From: Sanderia malayensis
Taxonomy: Eukaryota; Cnidaria; Scyphozoa; Semaeostomeae; Pelagiidae
Reading direction: 5' to 3'
Assembly (NCBI GenBank): GCA_013076295.1
Contig: RQOL01000531.1
Span: forward strand, 868,001 to 932,000
DNA length: 64,000 nt
The translations under genes were made by a program, and so were the position numbers. Within the stretch, counting starts at the first letter, position 1. Each line of letters begins with the position of its first letter. Positions 34,383 through 47,889 of this stretch are shown here, one piece after another. The notes beneath the pieces were generated by a model. It was not told the DNA's origin. It made no database searches and was given only the letters and a program-made list of their open reading frames with translations.

Positions 34383-37300
34383 CTAATTGTCTTCCTTCAT
34401 AACAGCATCCAGCATTTTCGACATCTCGTTGTAATCAATAATGTTATCCTTATTTTCGTCAAACGTGGAGAAATCTGCAGCTATTTTCTCGAACTTCTCC
34501 TTCAAATGAGTTGGAACTCGGCACATGAAGCGATTGAACTCTTCCTTGGAAAGGCCTACAAAACAAACAGCAGAAAATCACAAAAATGTAATCTCGACAC
34601 AATCAACCAACAAAACCAATCTTGAATCTGTAAACATCGTGTTATAACGGCATTTGCAAAACCTGAAGTAAACATTGTACTACAGTACAGTGGAATATCC
34701 CTTATATTCTGATCAACAAAAGGGCATTTTTGACTGTCAGTTGTATGAAGGTGTCCACTGAATCAAGGTTTACAACTGAGCCCTTATACGACTTATACGA
34801 TACAAATGGAATATGGTTATTGACCACTATACAGGGCCAATTCGACTGTTCCATTAAGGTGAGTGAGACAACTTTGATATTTTCTGGATGAATCAGTATC
34901 CCCTTTGAAAAGAAACCTCTGTTTCAAGCAGGTGTTGGTAAATCGAGGCCACCGAGGGTCACATGGAGCAAATTTTAGAGGAAGGCCACCTTTTCGGCAA
35001 TGGCACACAAAGCATACGACCAGGTACACTTCTATGATTCACTTCCAGAAATTCGATTGGTAGGGATTGGATTAATTAGTTAACGAGATTATTGAAGGGG
35101 AATATGGACAGAGGATTAGTTGCATCTCCAGTTACACCAGAAACGCATTACAGTATATGCTATATATTGATGGCATGCATAGAATGATTACAACGTGGAC
35201 TATACTGCAGCACTTCGTGCACAGACTTTCAAAAAAACTACAACGACAGCAATGGCCACGCTAACAGAAACACATAAGATGAGATACCTTGTTCCTTGTC
35301 CATCATTTCGATGTCAGCTGCAATTTTCTCCAACAACGAGCGATCCATTGCTCTCATCTTTTCGTTCAATTGGGTGAAAATCATCTCTTGAAGCTTTTGG
35401 AAACCCTGAATGACAAGCATGGAAATAAGTGTTAGGAGCTTTGCAGTAAAAGAAAACAACAAGCAATAATTTGATGGCATACTGGTGACCCTGATATCCA
35501 AACGCATTATCTCAAGATAATGTCCATAGTAGAGCAGGAATACATTTCTAGCAACACATATACGCCACAATAAAGCTCGATATAAACTGAAATAACACCA
35601 ACAAGACACAGTGCATTCAAGGGAGAAACTGGCTACTAATAAGCCAAACATTTGTTGCAGCAAAGTCCGTTACTCGATGCAGTAAATACAGACAATAGCT
35701 GCAGCTAAGCGAGAGGCGAGTCACAGCAGGGCGAGAGAGACGTTGCAACAGGGCGAGGGTTCGACCACAGGGTTCCGCACCCGACAATTCCGTTACCAAA
35801 GCTTGTAGCACAACAGAAAAGACAAGCTGCAGCCAAGCCAAAAACTATGCAAAGCAAGGCTGAAGGTCAGCTAGACACGTGGTGAAAGTGTAGCTAGAGC
35901 AAAGAAAAAACTAGATGCAGCAAAGCCAGATGCAAGCTGCGGTGGAAAGAGAAATTAACGGCAACCAAATAAGATGCAATCATCAGAAGAAAGATAAGAA
36001 TCTGCGCTCACTGAAAGTTGCTCTTGAAGGCCATCACGAATGCGAGCAAGTTTTTCATTTTCTGCTTGCAGCTTCAGATAAATTGCCTTGAATTTTTCGG
36101 CCTGTTCTTTCAAGTCAGTGACGCTGCTTTCGAGTTGTTTGTTCGTTTCTGCAAATTTCACGTTCTGTTCTTCGAGAATTCGGTTATTTTCGGCAAATTT
36201 CTTGTTTTCTTCAACCATCCTATCGACCTGAAGATTGAAAACAAAGACAATTAGCATTGCAATAATATTTTTGCATTTCAAAACTGGATTGTATTTGCAA
36301 ATTAAATCAACATGATATATTTCGTCCAGTGTTGCCAAAAATAGCTCAAAATCTAATAGTGCACTGTAATTGTTATATCGAATAAGAAACCCCAAAAGCT
36401 TTCAGCGCAGTGTAATCCCGTTAGCCCTAACCTTGGAGAAACACCACAAAGCAACTTGAGGTCATTCGACCGAGAATAAATTGTAGCTACTATGAAGCAG
36501 TTTAAGAAAACAGATGTCCAATTCGCTATACTTTGAAGTTTTTAGCATGGAGAGACTTGCTAAATAGTTATCCCACAAGATTGTATAGTATTATATTCAG
36601 ATGGCTTCTTCTGTATACAAAACGACTTTGATAGAAGCATGTGGAACTGGATATCAAGGCTTGTTGTATCGCACCTTGTACATGCTCTATGTTTCTAAAT
36701 AATCTAAAATATATAGCAAAGATCCTGGAAACGTAGAGCAGTTTTGGATCATTGTTCGGTAAATAAAACGATGGCCAGCTCACAAAATGTGAGACAGATG
36801 GACAGATTCTGTTCACATGAGAAAATCTCGTCCCGGCTGCCGGGATAGAAACTGTAACATGACAGTTGTCGCATGAAAAACTGACAATGAAAACAATGGT
36901 TGTGAATCCGATGTTTCTGCCCGGTAAACGGCATAAAGTATGGCAACATTTCCAGCCGGTTTGCCGAGATTCCGGTAGTGCTCCACACTCACATGAACAG
37001 AAAATAAATTTTGCATGGGATTTGAGAAGTATGTGATGTCTCGTTTAAAGAACTGGCCCGGTGAGCAGGCTCATACGAACAAGCCCTGGAATAGCTGTTA
37101 ATCCATTGACAAACGCAATAGGACAGGACCAATAATAAGAAACACATCAAAGATCCGCGTATTTTGCTATTCTGTTTTCACCGCACGAATTAAAAAAGCG
37201 TTCACTTTGGAGGAAAGATAGAGAAAAGATAATCTTCAACGTATTTAACAATGAAATATTTGGCAGGCTTTAATGCCAAGTGATTTAAACAGCACCCATC

Positions 37301-40300
37301 CAAGCACTGTTGGCTAATACGATTTGAAAATGTTGAAATAAAAGTGAATTCGACATATCATTTAAGATAATAATGCTTGATGAATGTCAGCATTTCCCGA
37401 CGAAAACTCCGCAAAATAGGGATCAAAACTTAATTCGCCCCAATCAATGTTATAAATTATTGTTCCAGGAAGGTCTGAGAAAAAACAATTAATTAATTAA
37501 TTGTATTTTAACATCAAATGCTCTCTCTTCAATTTCTGCCTGTGTCATTCTTTCTTCAACTTTATAATTCACAAGTAAATAAACTTTATCTTCTTTTTAT
37601 TAACCGAGATAACTTTATCCTTTATTCTTCAAGCCTAATCTCATAATCTCTACTTCTTCTCTTCGTTCTACTTAGGATATTTTTCTTCAAGATCACTGTC
37701 CCACTCAGATCGAAGGCCAAAACAACAGAAACCCACTCCACTTTTGTTGAAGATCACTGTCCCACTCACATCGAAAGCCAAAACAATAGAAATCCACCCC
37801 ACTTTTCTTCAAGATCACTGTCCCACTCACATCGAAGGCCAAAACATCAGAAACCCACCCCACTTTTGTTGAAGATCGCTGTTCCACTCACATCGAAGGC
37901 CAAAGCACTAGGGAGGTGGCGCGCGAAGCGTGCCAGCCTTCCTAGCTCTTCATCTAACTTTTGACTCTTCTTTCCTCTTCATTCTTCAACAATACACTTC
38001 TTCCTTGATACAGTTTTTCCATACTATCATTCTTCCGTTATCCAAAGCATTACATGTTGTGACCAATTTGTGTTTAAAAATTGCTTCTCCCTTAATTCCT
38101 TCCAATTAATAATCGTCTCTCGACATTTCTTTTCATTTGGTCGTTGAACTTCCACCTCTTCTTCTTTTCACCATAATCGTTATAATCGTCATAATCGTTC
38201 CTGCTAAGCTCTAGCATATACGTATTTCATTTTCTTGATATGATTGACGCACTTGCCTACCTTGTTTATTAGCCCAACTTATCCAAGCTTCTCAGGAACT
38301 TCATGACATTTGGCTAATGTGTATAGTTTTGAGTCAGAACAACAATATCCCATTACGAGACCATTCTCTGCAAATAATTACATTTTCAACACCTGAATAT
38401 TTAAAGGAATAACATAATGATGATCCAACGGTAAATAATAATCATCTTTTCATACAGACTCTCCAGACAAATTTTGTTCATTTCAATTTTCCCTTATGAA
38501 TGAAGTTTCATTTTGTAATGAAAAAGAAAATCTCAATATTTCCATTTTCAAAGATTGCTTTTTTCATTTCCAAAGTATTTATAACTTTCATCAGGTCGGC
38601 CGTGTTTAAAACATACAAAAATCTACAAATACTAAAAAAGAAGAAAACTAATTATAATTAAATTTTCTCTATTTACAACTAATTACAATCTGCCTTCTTT
38701 TGAAAAAAGGATAAAAAAAGGAGAGCCTTGCTGGGCCTCGAAACATGAGTAGATTCCAGACCTTTGCTGTACTTATGAACGCCAGCAAACGCTTATTACA
38801 GTCAAATCTGCATAGTTCGAACTCGCGTAACTTCATCTAATTCGCACAAAATTATCGGTCCCTTCAAGGATCACTAATGAACCGATTCTTATAAAACAAA
38901 CCTCTATGATTCAAACTTTTTGTAATTCGAACATTTTAACGCTTCCCCGGGGTGTTCGAATCAGACAGAGTTAACTGTAATTTTGTCAATTACTGACTTC
39001 GGCAGAAAGCGCTTGTCCATCTAAGGCAATCAATGTGCTATCTAAGATAATCAAAGCTATATTTCACGAGCCCAGATTCCCGAAAACCAAGCAGGATAAC
39101 TACCTCCAACCTCCCACTATACCGCCAACATATTACAGTACAAAATACGAAAGATCCTTCACCAATTTAATGAACTAAATTGAATTAGCTGCAGCCGACG
39201 CAAATCTATAACTTTACCCTTACACTTTCCAAAGTCCATAAAAACATTACCTTGCCTACGCAAATGCAGATAATTATCTGGCTGCTTAATTAACCGATTA
39301 GCGATTATCCGAGTAGTCAAAACTACAAACTTTGCCGATTAATCTAAAGCAAAACACGAGAAGCACCTTGGTTTAAAACAGTTGCTTAATATTGTTTAAA
39401 TCTACAAGGAAATTGTGAGTCTGGATTTGAGAGTCGATATATCGAGACTCGGTTCCATGCAAATCACGCTCCACCTTATTTGATTAAGATTTTTTGGCGC
39501 CACGCTTAGCAAACTGCAACTCGGTCTCCTTAATGTACTTCATCCTTTTCTTCATCGCCAGTCTTCTATTTCGGGCAGTGTTGACCAGATAGGCTTCGAA
39601 GTTGAAGGCGATCACAAGGATCGGGTCGACAAGCGAGTTGATGAAGAATGAATAAAGCGAAAGTTTCGCCACCCATGTCGTCATGAATTCCGGGCGAAAA
39701 TTCAGCACGATGGTCGGCAGCCACGTAGCAATTGTGCCAAACGACACGCCAACAATCAGCGCCAGCGACGCCACGCGCTTGCGAAGTGACCCATTTCTCT
39801 TCCGCGGAGACCCGTTGCCTGCACCTGCCGACAATCGTGCGGCGTCTTTATCTCGCTTGCCGTACCAGAAGCAGTGCAGCTCGTACACGAGCAGGCCTTG
39901 AAAGATGCTCACGACCAAGATAACGACGAGCAGTATAGTGACGAGTAGGTAGCGGTAGATTAACGGCAAAATCGAGCTGCTGACACTGTTGTGCACCCAT
40001 GCAAGTGGCATCAAACTGATCACAGCCGGAACGACCCAGACTGCCACGAGAATCTTCGAGATGCGACCGTTACCAACGAACTTCCACTGCAAAGGACGCC
40101 CGATGCTCGTGTAACGGTCCCACGTCAACACGAACACGTTGAACGCTGCCACGAACAACAGGTATGCGTAAATGTATGGAAACACAGCGCTTTGGTGCAA
40201 AAGTACATCGATAACGCGTGTCGGTATGACAACAGCACCGATCAACATGTCACTGACGAGCAGGCTTATTAGTATTCTCGATGTTGATTTCTTACGAACT

Positions 40301-43300
40301 CCGCGAGTTTTATTTACCAACCAAATCGATACAGAATTCAACACCATCACACTTACTGATAAAGGTACGAGAAATTTCAAATCTGACAACATACCTGGTG
40401 CACGGCTCGGTATCTAGCTACTACAAGCTTTTGTTTTGTTTTAACTTATTTTCCCTTGTTCTAAAATCGTTTCAAAGTTTACAATTTGCACTTGTTTCCT
40501 TCCCTTCCCTTCTTATATTTTCTTTTTCTTTCTTTGTTCTCTCAAAATCCACCACTCCTTTTACTCCTGCTTCGATTCTGCATGCTTCAAGCTCGATGGT
40601 TGTGCACAGAAACATAGGTACTGTGTTCTGTCTTGCCTCCCCTCGCCTCATCCTATTAAATAGGCTTGACTAAACACCTGCAGCCGCTCCGCAATGCAAA
40701 AATATTTTGCAATCTTCTCATGTCAATTGTAATGATCACCGTTCACTCATTTTGGCGGTCATTAACTCATAAGCGCCGCCTCAAGCCTCATAACTCGCAT
40801 TTGATCGAGCCCGTTTGGCAGGCCATAACAACACGCATGCGCGCTGCTCGTGTCAATCAGCCGTTGCTGCCATCAAAAATTATTGCATAGGTTTCACGGT
40901 TAACAGCTGTAGGTCTGCCTAAACTGCGCTTTTCCCAAACTCATTGATTCTATTTCAGCCATAATACGAGACCAGGCACATACCAAAATTTATCATTCGA
41001 TGAAAAACTTGACACAAATCACTTCTCCACGCCAATATCTGCACTCCCGGACTCATTTTCTTTAATATAATGTTTGAGATATTATCTATGAAAAACCCAG
41101 CAGCTAATTTTGGCGCGCCAATATTTTTCAGAGCTACTTACTTACCAAACTTTACCCAAGTTCGATATTTATAGGGCGACTTATTGAAATGCCTGAAACA
41201 AACTCCTCAAATGGGCGCTTGTAGAAAATATTGGAAAAAGATAGGGTTGACTGACGTTGAACCAGCGTTTCAAATTATAGCGAACAACGAAAATGACCAT
41301 GATAAGTTTGGATCTATTCTGAAAACCGAAAATTCGACTTAAGAGCAAGAGCAAATACGAACTTGAACAATTCTCTTAAACGTGCAACCCTTGTAAACGA
41401 CGCCATGAAGTATCATTACAGTAAAATAAAGAATTGTGTATTTCAAACCACTTGCAGCAAAACAGTATTGTAATATCTTTGGAAGTTGTTGTGAGAGGGA
41501 GTCAGCACACGACTACATTGTGGTTTATCTGTATCTTGACTGATTCAATTCTACATTACATCATAACTTATTACATTACGTAACATGCTGTGCACGCTAT
41601 GTGCACGTGAGGTATTGCATGAACACTACAAGTATTACTCAATTTAGCTATTCAAGAGTATTCAGCATAAAACACGAACAAAAATAGCAAGTCAACAGCG
41701 CCCTATTTCCGTGCAAATATTTCCCGTATAGAAAAGCAATCAAGTCCAGAAAATCAAATAATTTGCCAAGAAACGTTGAATAAGTCGATTTATTGTTGCA
41801 TAAAAAACCTCAGAATTCATTTCTTGACATTTCGGACCCCAGAAAAAAACGATGAATTGGTTATTTATAGAACGTAGACAATGCAACCTCTGGCAATCTC
41901 TTGATGCAGTGAATGTTGTGTTGGGTTGGGTCCATAAAAGGTACGTTTAGGTAAGTTCGGGAAACAAAAAGAAATCCAAGAATTGTCTTCCAGCAGCCGA
42001 TTGTGCAATTTTAATGATTTGTTGACCTGCATATTTGACTTTGTTCGGAGTCCTGACGTAAATATCTTTGAAGATTTTTAGAAATCGTCGCCGCAAAAAG
42101 GCCGCTATTACGTAAAACGTAGTTGTAAAACGTAGTCTGAAAACATATTCGGTCTTGTTCCTTCCTTCAACTTCATTCCCATTCTGAATTCCAAATCAAT
42201 GTTGATTTAAAATTCCACAATTCGTATGGCTCCAGAACAATGGCGTAGATAGGAAATTTTATAAGAGGGGCAAGAAATTCAGATTTTCTGACAAAAATTT
42301 CATAAGCATTTTTTTCTTCAAGACTATGAATATAAGATAAGGAAATTAGCTAGAAATGAGCTTAAAAAGAAGATATTTATTTTCCGAGAAGATCAGCAAT
42401 TGTCCGACAAAACGGCAGTTTAGCTCTACGGGGGGTTTTTCGCCCCCCTGACCCCCATCTAACTACGCCACTGCTCCAAAATCTATATAGACGTACATTA
42501 AAAGCTCCAAAAAATTTGCAAATTTGCTTTAAAAAAGGCTACCGCCACCCGGGCGATTTGAGGTCCATAAAATGAAACTGGATGTGAAACACACCATTGT
42601 TAAGGGGGTAAAGTAGAACGGGCAATTCCAATTGCTAGTTAAATGTTTCTCAAAAAATTGTCAGAAATCTCCCCATAACCAACACGTGCAAAAATCCATT
42701 GAACGATGCAGCATAAAACAAAACCAAATAATACAAGGCTAACCTCTTTCTTCAAGTTGGCATTGTTTTCGGCAAACTTCTTGTTTTCCGCGGCTAATTT
42801 AAGGATCTCTGCTTTCAATCGGTTGATTTCGTCTTCAAGGTTCTTGTTGTTGGCTGCAAATTTGCCATTCTCTTCGGCCATCTTGTTCACTTCGGCCTCG
42901 AGCTTGGCATTGTTGGCGGCAAATTTCTCATTTTCAGCCGCCATTTTGTCTACTTCGCCTTTTAAGCGATCGACTTCACCTTTCAACTTTTCGTTGTTAG
43001 CAGCGAATTTGTTGTTCTCTTCGGCCATCTTCTCCACCTCGCCTTGCAAGCGGTTCACCTAGGAAACAAATAATAAAAACCCAACTCAAAAATAGCAAAG
43101 TAAGCAACTCAGTCAACGCTGTACAACATTTAACCAGCACAGGTTCAAAGTGAAGAGTTTTTTTAAATATAATGGTTGCAATCACAAGATTTATCGCAAT
43201 ATTAAATCACAAGATTGAAGGGATAAAAAAGTTTATACGATTTAAGATTTAAGGGCCACATAAAATCCAAGTATGCCGTTCACATCCGCCATTTCAAGCG

Positions 43301-45433
43301 TTTTTCGGACAATTTTCTACTTTCCTAGCAAATATTTTTGAAAAATATCATTGAAACTTGTTGCACCTTATTACTAACGCATAAATTCGGTAATGAAATC
43401 TAAATAATATCACAGGTTGACCCGAGAATCTTTTTATGTGCTAAATTGAATTTTGGATGAAATCGATGATCAATAATCTTTTGCTTTATTATCTCATATC
43501 TAATCTTCTCTTATCTTGCTCACAAATGAAAAATTCTTGGATCTAGTTAAGATAGTCGTTATTTCAAATAATCGCTATCTGGAACAAGCTTCAATTTCCT
43601 TCGAAAGTTCGAAAGTTCAAGATAACGAATGTCAGATGATAAATAAAAGTTTTTAGCCATTAAAATATATGACACACGTCACAAATCATCTTTTCATTGT
43701 CCATTTTTCATAATTTCCAGGTTGGACTCTTTAAAACCCATGTCAAAACTCTCATCTCAAGTCTAATTGGAGTTTTTCAAACAATTTTCTACTTTCCTGG
43801 CAAATGTTTTTGAAAAATAAAAAATATCAATGAAACTTGTTGCACCTTATTGCTAACGCATATCTGTTGCACTCTCGAGACCCAACACATATCAAGATTT
43901 TATTGCATGCACAGTAAACATCTGGCATAAAACAAACACAAAAAAAGACTATGATATTTTAATAGTAGGCTGAATGCAAAATTTCGAGTTTTAGCACGCA
44001 GGTTTAACAATGAATAAAACATACAAATTGCATACAAACCTCTCCTTCCAGTTTCTGATTGTTGGCTTCAAATTTCTTATTTTCCTCTGCCATTTTGGAG
44101 ACTTCACCTTCCAAACGATTCACTTCACCCTCAAGTTTCTTGTTGTTAGCTGCAAATTTGTTATTCTCTTCGGCCATTCTATTAACTTCACCTTCCAATC
44201 TGTTCACTTCACCTTCTAGTTTTGCATTGCTTGCAGCAAATCGATCATTCTCACCAGTCAAGCGGTTCACCTCTCCTTCCAGTTTCTTATTATTTGCCTC
44301 AAATTTTCCGTTCTCTTCTGTCATCTTGTTTACCTGCAAGCAAAGTGAAAAAAAATTAATAAACCTGCCTCATTCATATTTTCATATTTACCGAAACAAT
44401 TTCCAGTTTTATTGAAATCAAATCAAATTCACTCACCTGCCCCTCAAGCTTCTTGTTGTTCTCTGCAAACTTGTTGTTCTCTTGCTCCAACTTCTTATTG
44501 TTTTCTGTAAACTTGTTGTTTTCTTCTTCCAACTTCTTGTTATTAGCTGAAAATCTGTCATTCTCCGCTGACATCTTGTTGACTTCACCTCGCAAGTGGT
44601 CAACCTCTTTACGGAAGTTTCCCAATTCTCCCTGCAACTTGCCATTCTCTTCAGCATTGTTGTTGACTTCTTGAGAAACTCTCTGTAGTCTGACACCGGT
44701 TGTTTCAAAGTCTGGCGTTACAATCACAGTAATTTCACCAGCACTGTGACCTTTCATAGCCAGAACCTAGAAGAATAGCTAACTCTTTTAACCATGAGCA
44801 TTTTATGAAACTCTACAGCTTTGCTATATCAAAGACAACTTGCTAGAGACAGCATGAGCTTTCTTGTCAGTGATAATTGAGGAAAGAGGCAAATTTAACA
44901 ATTGGGAACAAGACAATCCAATTCTTGCTTGTTCAAAACACGAACAAAGACATCTGCATATTATGTCACAGAGCTGGATGCTTCTAATATTTCACTGGAA
45001 ACAACTTTATTTGGAAATAAATCAAAATCATAGTCACAATCGGTGCTGTTTTCTTGTGACCATGTCAAAATAGAGCACAGGGCTCTAATTTAAAATAAAG
45101 TATTTACCAAATAACAACTGGTATATACCTTACCTTTTGAGTGTCTCTATCTTTGGGACAGTCTGAAATTGAAGCATAGGCAAAGCCCATAAAGTTGTCC
45201 TTTGAAAGTGTGTTCTTGTCCCAAACAGAGAAGGCAAGAGTCTCCTCACCATCGGGAATAGGGAGAACAAATTCTTCATTCCACACAGGGTTAAGGTTGT
45301 TGTCAATTGCTTTTGTTTTCTTTGTTTCCTTTCCGCATTCTATCATACAATAAGGATCACTGGTCTGAAACCTTTCTCTGTTTTTCAATTTTGTACCTGA
45401 CACAACACAAATCTTCACTTTTCCAGCAACCAT
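34383..45433 (-). CDS. C2 domain / repetitive coiled coil / EF-hand protein (581 aa, 7 exons)
   Basis: Exons in order: 45433-45134, 44766-44437, 44333-44040, 43058-42744, 36227-36012, 35405-35288, 34555-34383; 1746 nt, phase 0 except the last junction. Residues 1-118 are a C2 domain (KVKICVVSGTKL, SDPYCMIECG, NPVWNEEFVLPIP, FSVWDKN...DNFMG). Some calcium-binding acids are kept, but the first loop aspartate is missing. Residues about 135-480 are a long coiled coil of 21- or 28-residue modules of the form VNRMAEENNKFAANNKKLEG, carried by similar exons. Residues about 500-581 form an EF-hand pair: one degenerate (DKEQGLSKEE) and one near canonical (DENKDNIIDYNE). A 5' UTR intron ends at 45448. 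The architecture suggests a calcium-responsive, membrane-recruited filament or scaffold; no named orthologue comes to mind. Extra phase-0 exons could be missed. Confidence 0.82.
37680..37905. repeat. minisatellite, period about 61 bp, four units
   Basis: Four head-to-tail units share GATCACTGTCCCACTCACAT, CGAAGGCCAAAAC and AGAAACCCACCCCACTTTTG. The minus-strand open frame across it is a by-product of the repeat. Confidence 0.85.
38799..38977. mobile_element. pogo/Tigger-like MITE with TA target duplication
   Basis: It starts CAGTCAAATCTGCATAGTTC and ends TTCGAATCAGACAGAGTTAACTG, with flanking TA dinucleotides. Inner sequence resembles the inverted AGTTCGAAC/GTGTTCGAAT pattern of the other copies. 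Confidence 0.6.
39484..40392 (-). CDS. class A (rhodopsin-like) G-protein-coupled receptor, orphan (302 aa, single exon)
   Basis: Seven hydrophobic segments are visible. Landmarks in order: helix 1 VLNSVSIWLV (N1.50), helix 2 LISLLVSDMLIG (D2.50), helix 3 end WDRYTSI (DRY), helix 4 VWVVPAVIS (W4.50), helix 6 FGTIATWLPTIVL (a CWxP variant with T for C) and helix 7 SLVDPILVIAF (DP in place of NP, tyrosine lost). The usual helix-3 cysteine seems absent, so the conserved extracellular disulfide may be missing. The C-tail is short and basic. It is intronless and nested on the same strand in an intron of the C2/EF-hand gene. The ligand cannot be inferred. Short loops and altered motifs are common in lineage-specific receptor expansions of basal animals. 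Confidence 0.85.
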   Translation of the reverse strand: MLSDLKFLVPLSVSVMVLNSVSIWLVNKTRGVRKKSTSRILISLLVSDMLIGAVVIPTRVIDVLLHQSAVFPYIYAYLLFVAAFNVFVLTWDRYTSIGRPLQWKFVGNGRISKILVAVWVVPAVISLMPLAWVHNSVSSSILPLIYRYLLVTILLVVILVVSIFQGLLVYELHCFWYGKRDKDAARLSAGAGNGSPRKRNGSLRKRVASLALIVGVSFGTIATWLPTIVLNFRPEFMTTWVAKLSLYSFFINSLVDPILVIAFNFEAYLVNTARNRRLAMKKRMKYIKETELQFAKRGAKKS

Positions 45434-45447
45434 GATTGATTAATGTT

Positions 45448-47889
45448 CTAAATAAAATAAAAATAATTTTAGGTTGCATCTCTGGGGGCATTTATATTAA
45501 ATAATTTGAATAATTTTCAAAGGCAGTGAACGATTTCATAGAGTAGACAAAGGAAGAGAATTATAAATATTTGAGCTGACATGGCAATGCCATGCTTCAC
45601 TTAGAGACGCAGCCAGAAAGTTCCAAGGGGTGGAGCCGAAAGCTGCAAAAGTTTTAGAGCAAATTTCGTAGAAGAAAAAAAATTACGCATTTTAGGTTTC
45701 TATCTAGCATGAATTTATCAATCAAAAATGTTTTCTTTCCAAACAGGGGAGCCGGAGCGTGATTGATAAAACGGAAGCTTTGCAAATTATCGTTACAGTA
45801 CGTGCTAGGCCTAATGATGATCCGTAAACAAAAAATACACTTTTATGGGTATATTGGAATTGTTATTATCACAGAATATCAGAGCTTTGCGCTTTTCGTG
45901 GACTTGCTCATTTAGCACACTTTAAACTTCATTTCCTACTTGAACTTTCAACAGTTGGTTACAGAAAATTACCTTGGAAGGGGCACGCCCATCCAAAGTA
46001 GTGGCATGATCATTTTTTTCGAAGCCATGCATATTGACAGAATTTAATTAAAAACGAATTTCCAGACCGTAATCCAGTGCAGGTAAATTACAGATTATTC
46101 AAGAATGAATTAATAATTGATGGGAAGGCTGGTAAACTTCAAACGCATACCTGTATTGTTGAAAAATAGAAAACCTTTCCAAATCAGGTGAGGTGGGTAA
46201 AGCTTCGTGGCTTGCCTGTTGAGCAAAAAGGAAGAAAGAGAGGGAGGAGTGCAGTTCAGTTCTCTCCCAGGAGAAACATGACGCATCGAATAACGTATTG
46301 TGTGGTTTGAACAATACATATCTCGACATAACTCGGTTAATTTATGTAAAATATTTTTTCGAAAAGAAATGCAGCGAAAACTCCAATTTTGATCATACAT
46401 TCTTCCACTTGAGAAAATACACGTTTTTGCAAGAAAGTGTTTCACAGGGCTGGGCTGGATTTTTGAGTCCTGAGAAAGTTGAAAACGTCAGATATAAAAA
46501 TTTCAAGGTCACATTGCCGTAAAGGCACAAAATACTCATAGTTAATACTGAATACTTACTTAATGACTTAGTATCTATCAACAAATAATGCTAAAAATGT
46601 ATGTCAACATATATAATGCTAAAACTGGGTTTTCGCGAATATTCGGTAAAGTAAAACTTTTCATTTGTTGCAGAAAGTTCTAGTGTTCTGAAATTGAGAA
46701 ATGGCTGAAAAAATTTGAGTGAACTGAATTCCAGATTAGACTTTAATCAAACATGTAGTTATATGCAATGGTGAAAAAACTATGTATGTATCATGTTTAA
46801 TATTATAGATGAAGTGCCCAGGATAGTCAGTCAATAAAAAAAATTTTTCTATAAGATTATGTCAAGGAAAATAATAATCGACAATCTGATAAAAATATCA
46901 GATTTCACAAAAACCAGGCTGTCAATTAACTTTCAGATAAATCAAGCCAGATTAATCTCTCTGATTATGATCAATTTGTTGTATAATCTGTAATCTGTAA
47001 TAACCGTAAATTGAAATTCCTTAAATGTTTCATCCGAATAAATCTGGATCTCAACTATAAACAGTTCACAAAGAAAGTGAGCTAATTAATATAACCCTAC
47101 ATCATATATTAATTTCCATATTCTCGTGAAGCAATCAAAACTTAAAAAATAATACAGTGTTATTATTATACACATTGTCTTTTTATAAGAACTTCTAACT
47201 TCGAGTAGAGCTCTTCTTACGTTCTAAATTTTAGATTTCAAGCCAAAAAATGTTCTTCATTTTCAAATATTCTTTGATTTGCATTCACGAAGTATAAAAA
47301 TGTTTTATTCCTCACTCGTGAAGTCTTAAAATGTTATATTGGCAGGTTCTAAACTTTTCGCCACTTGAAGCGTCCTTAGGTAAGTCATTCTTATAAAAAC
47401 ATGTATATAACAAACTTAATGGTGTTTGAAAAAGTAAACATCTGATTCCTTCAACACATGCCTCACTGCACCATTTACTCTTCATTGAAGGAGCCCCAAT
47501 ACAAACATGCATTCTTCAGTGTCCTTTTAAGTTCCATCATATCAGGATCGATCGAAATTAAACTCGGCAATCGTCGATAACTTTCCCTACAGCTGGCGAG
47601 TTCTATTGGAAAACGAAAGACACTGAGACAGAGTCAAACTGTTAAGAAAACGAATATGTTCATTGTCATGTAACGTTAATTAATATATTCCAAAGAGATG
47701 ATACGAATCATGGGTATTACTCGTAAAAATTCGATCAGATGAGCACCCAGTCGGTCGTGTGTGTGAAGATGAGAATGACATTAATCACATGAAAAAGCTT
47801 ATCAAAACAAGATTATTCCTACTACAACCATTCATTTCTGTGGTCATTAACTATAACGCACTGCCACCTTTCACAAAAACACTAGATAC
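45448..47889. other. intergenic region between the C2/EF-hand gene and CLINT1
   Basis: It should carry the promoter and upstream non-coding exon(s) of the C2/EF-hand gene; an acceptor-like TTTATTTAG precedes 45447 on the minus strand. A plausible CLINT1 polyadenylation signal (AATAAA on the minus strand) lies at 47309-47304. No other gene is supported; the open frames near 46100-46580 lack any family features. Confidence 0.45.

Larger units (their letters stand above)
36228..42743 (-). other. 6.5-kb intron of the C2/EF-hand gene hosting a GPCR gene and repeats
   Basis: It lies between the exons ending at 42744 and starting at 36227. It contains the intronless GPCR gene (39484-40392), a minisatellite (37680-37905) and a pogo-like MITE (38799-38977). 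The remainder (36230-37680, 37910-38795, 38980-39480, 40395-42740) is AT-rich with no supported exon. Confidence 0.6.
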
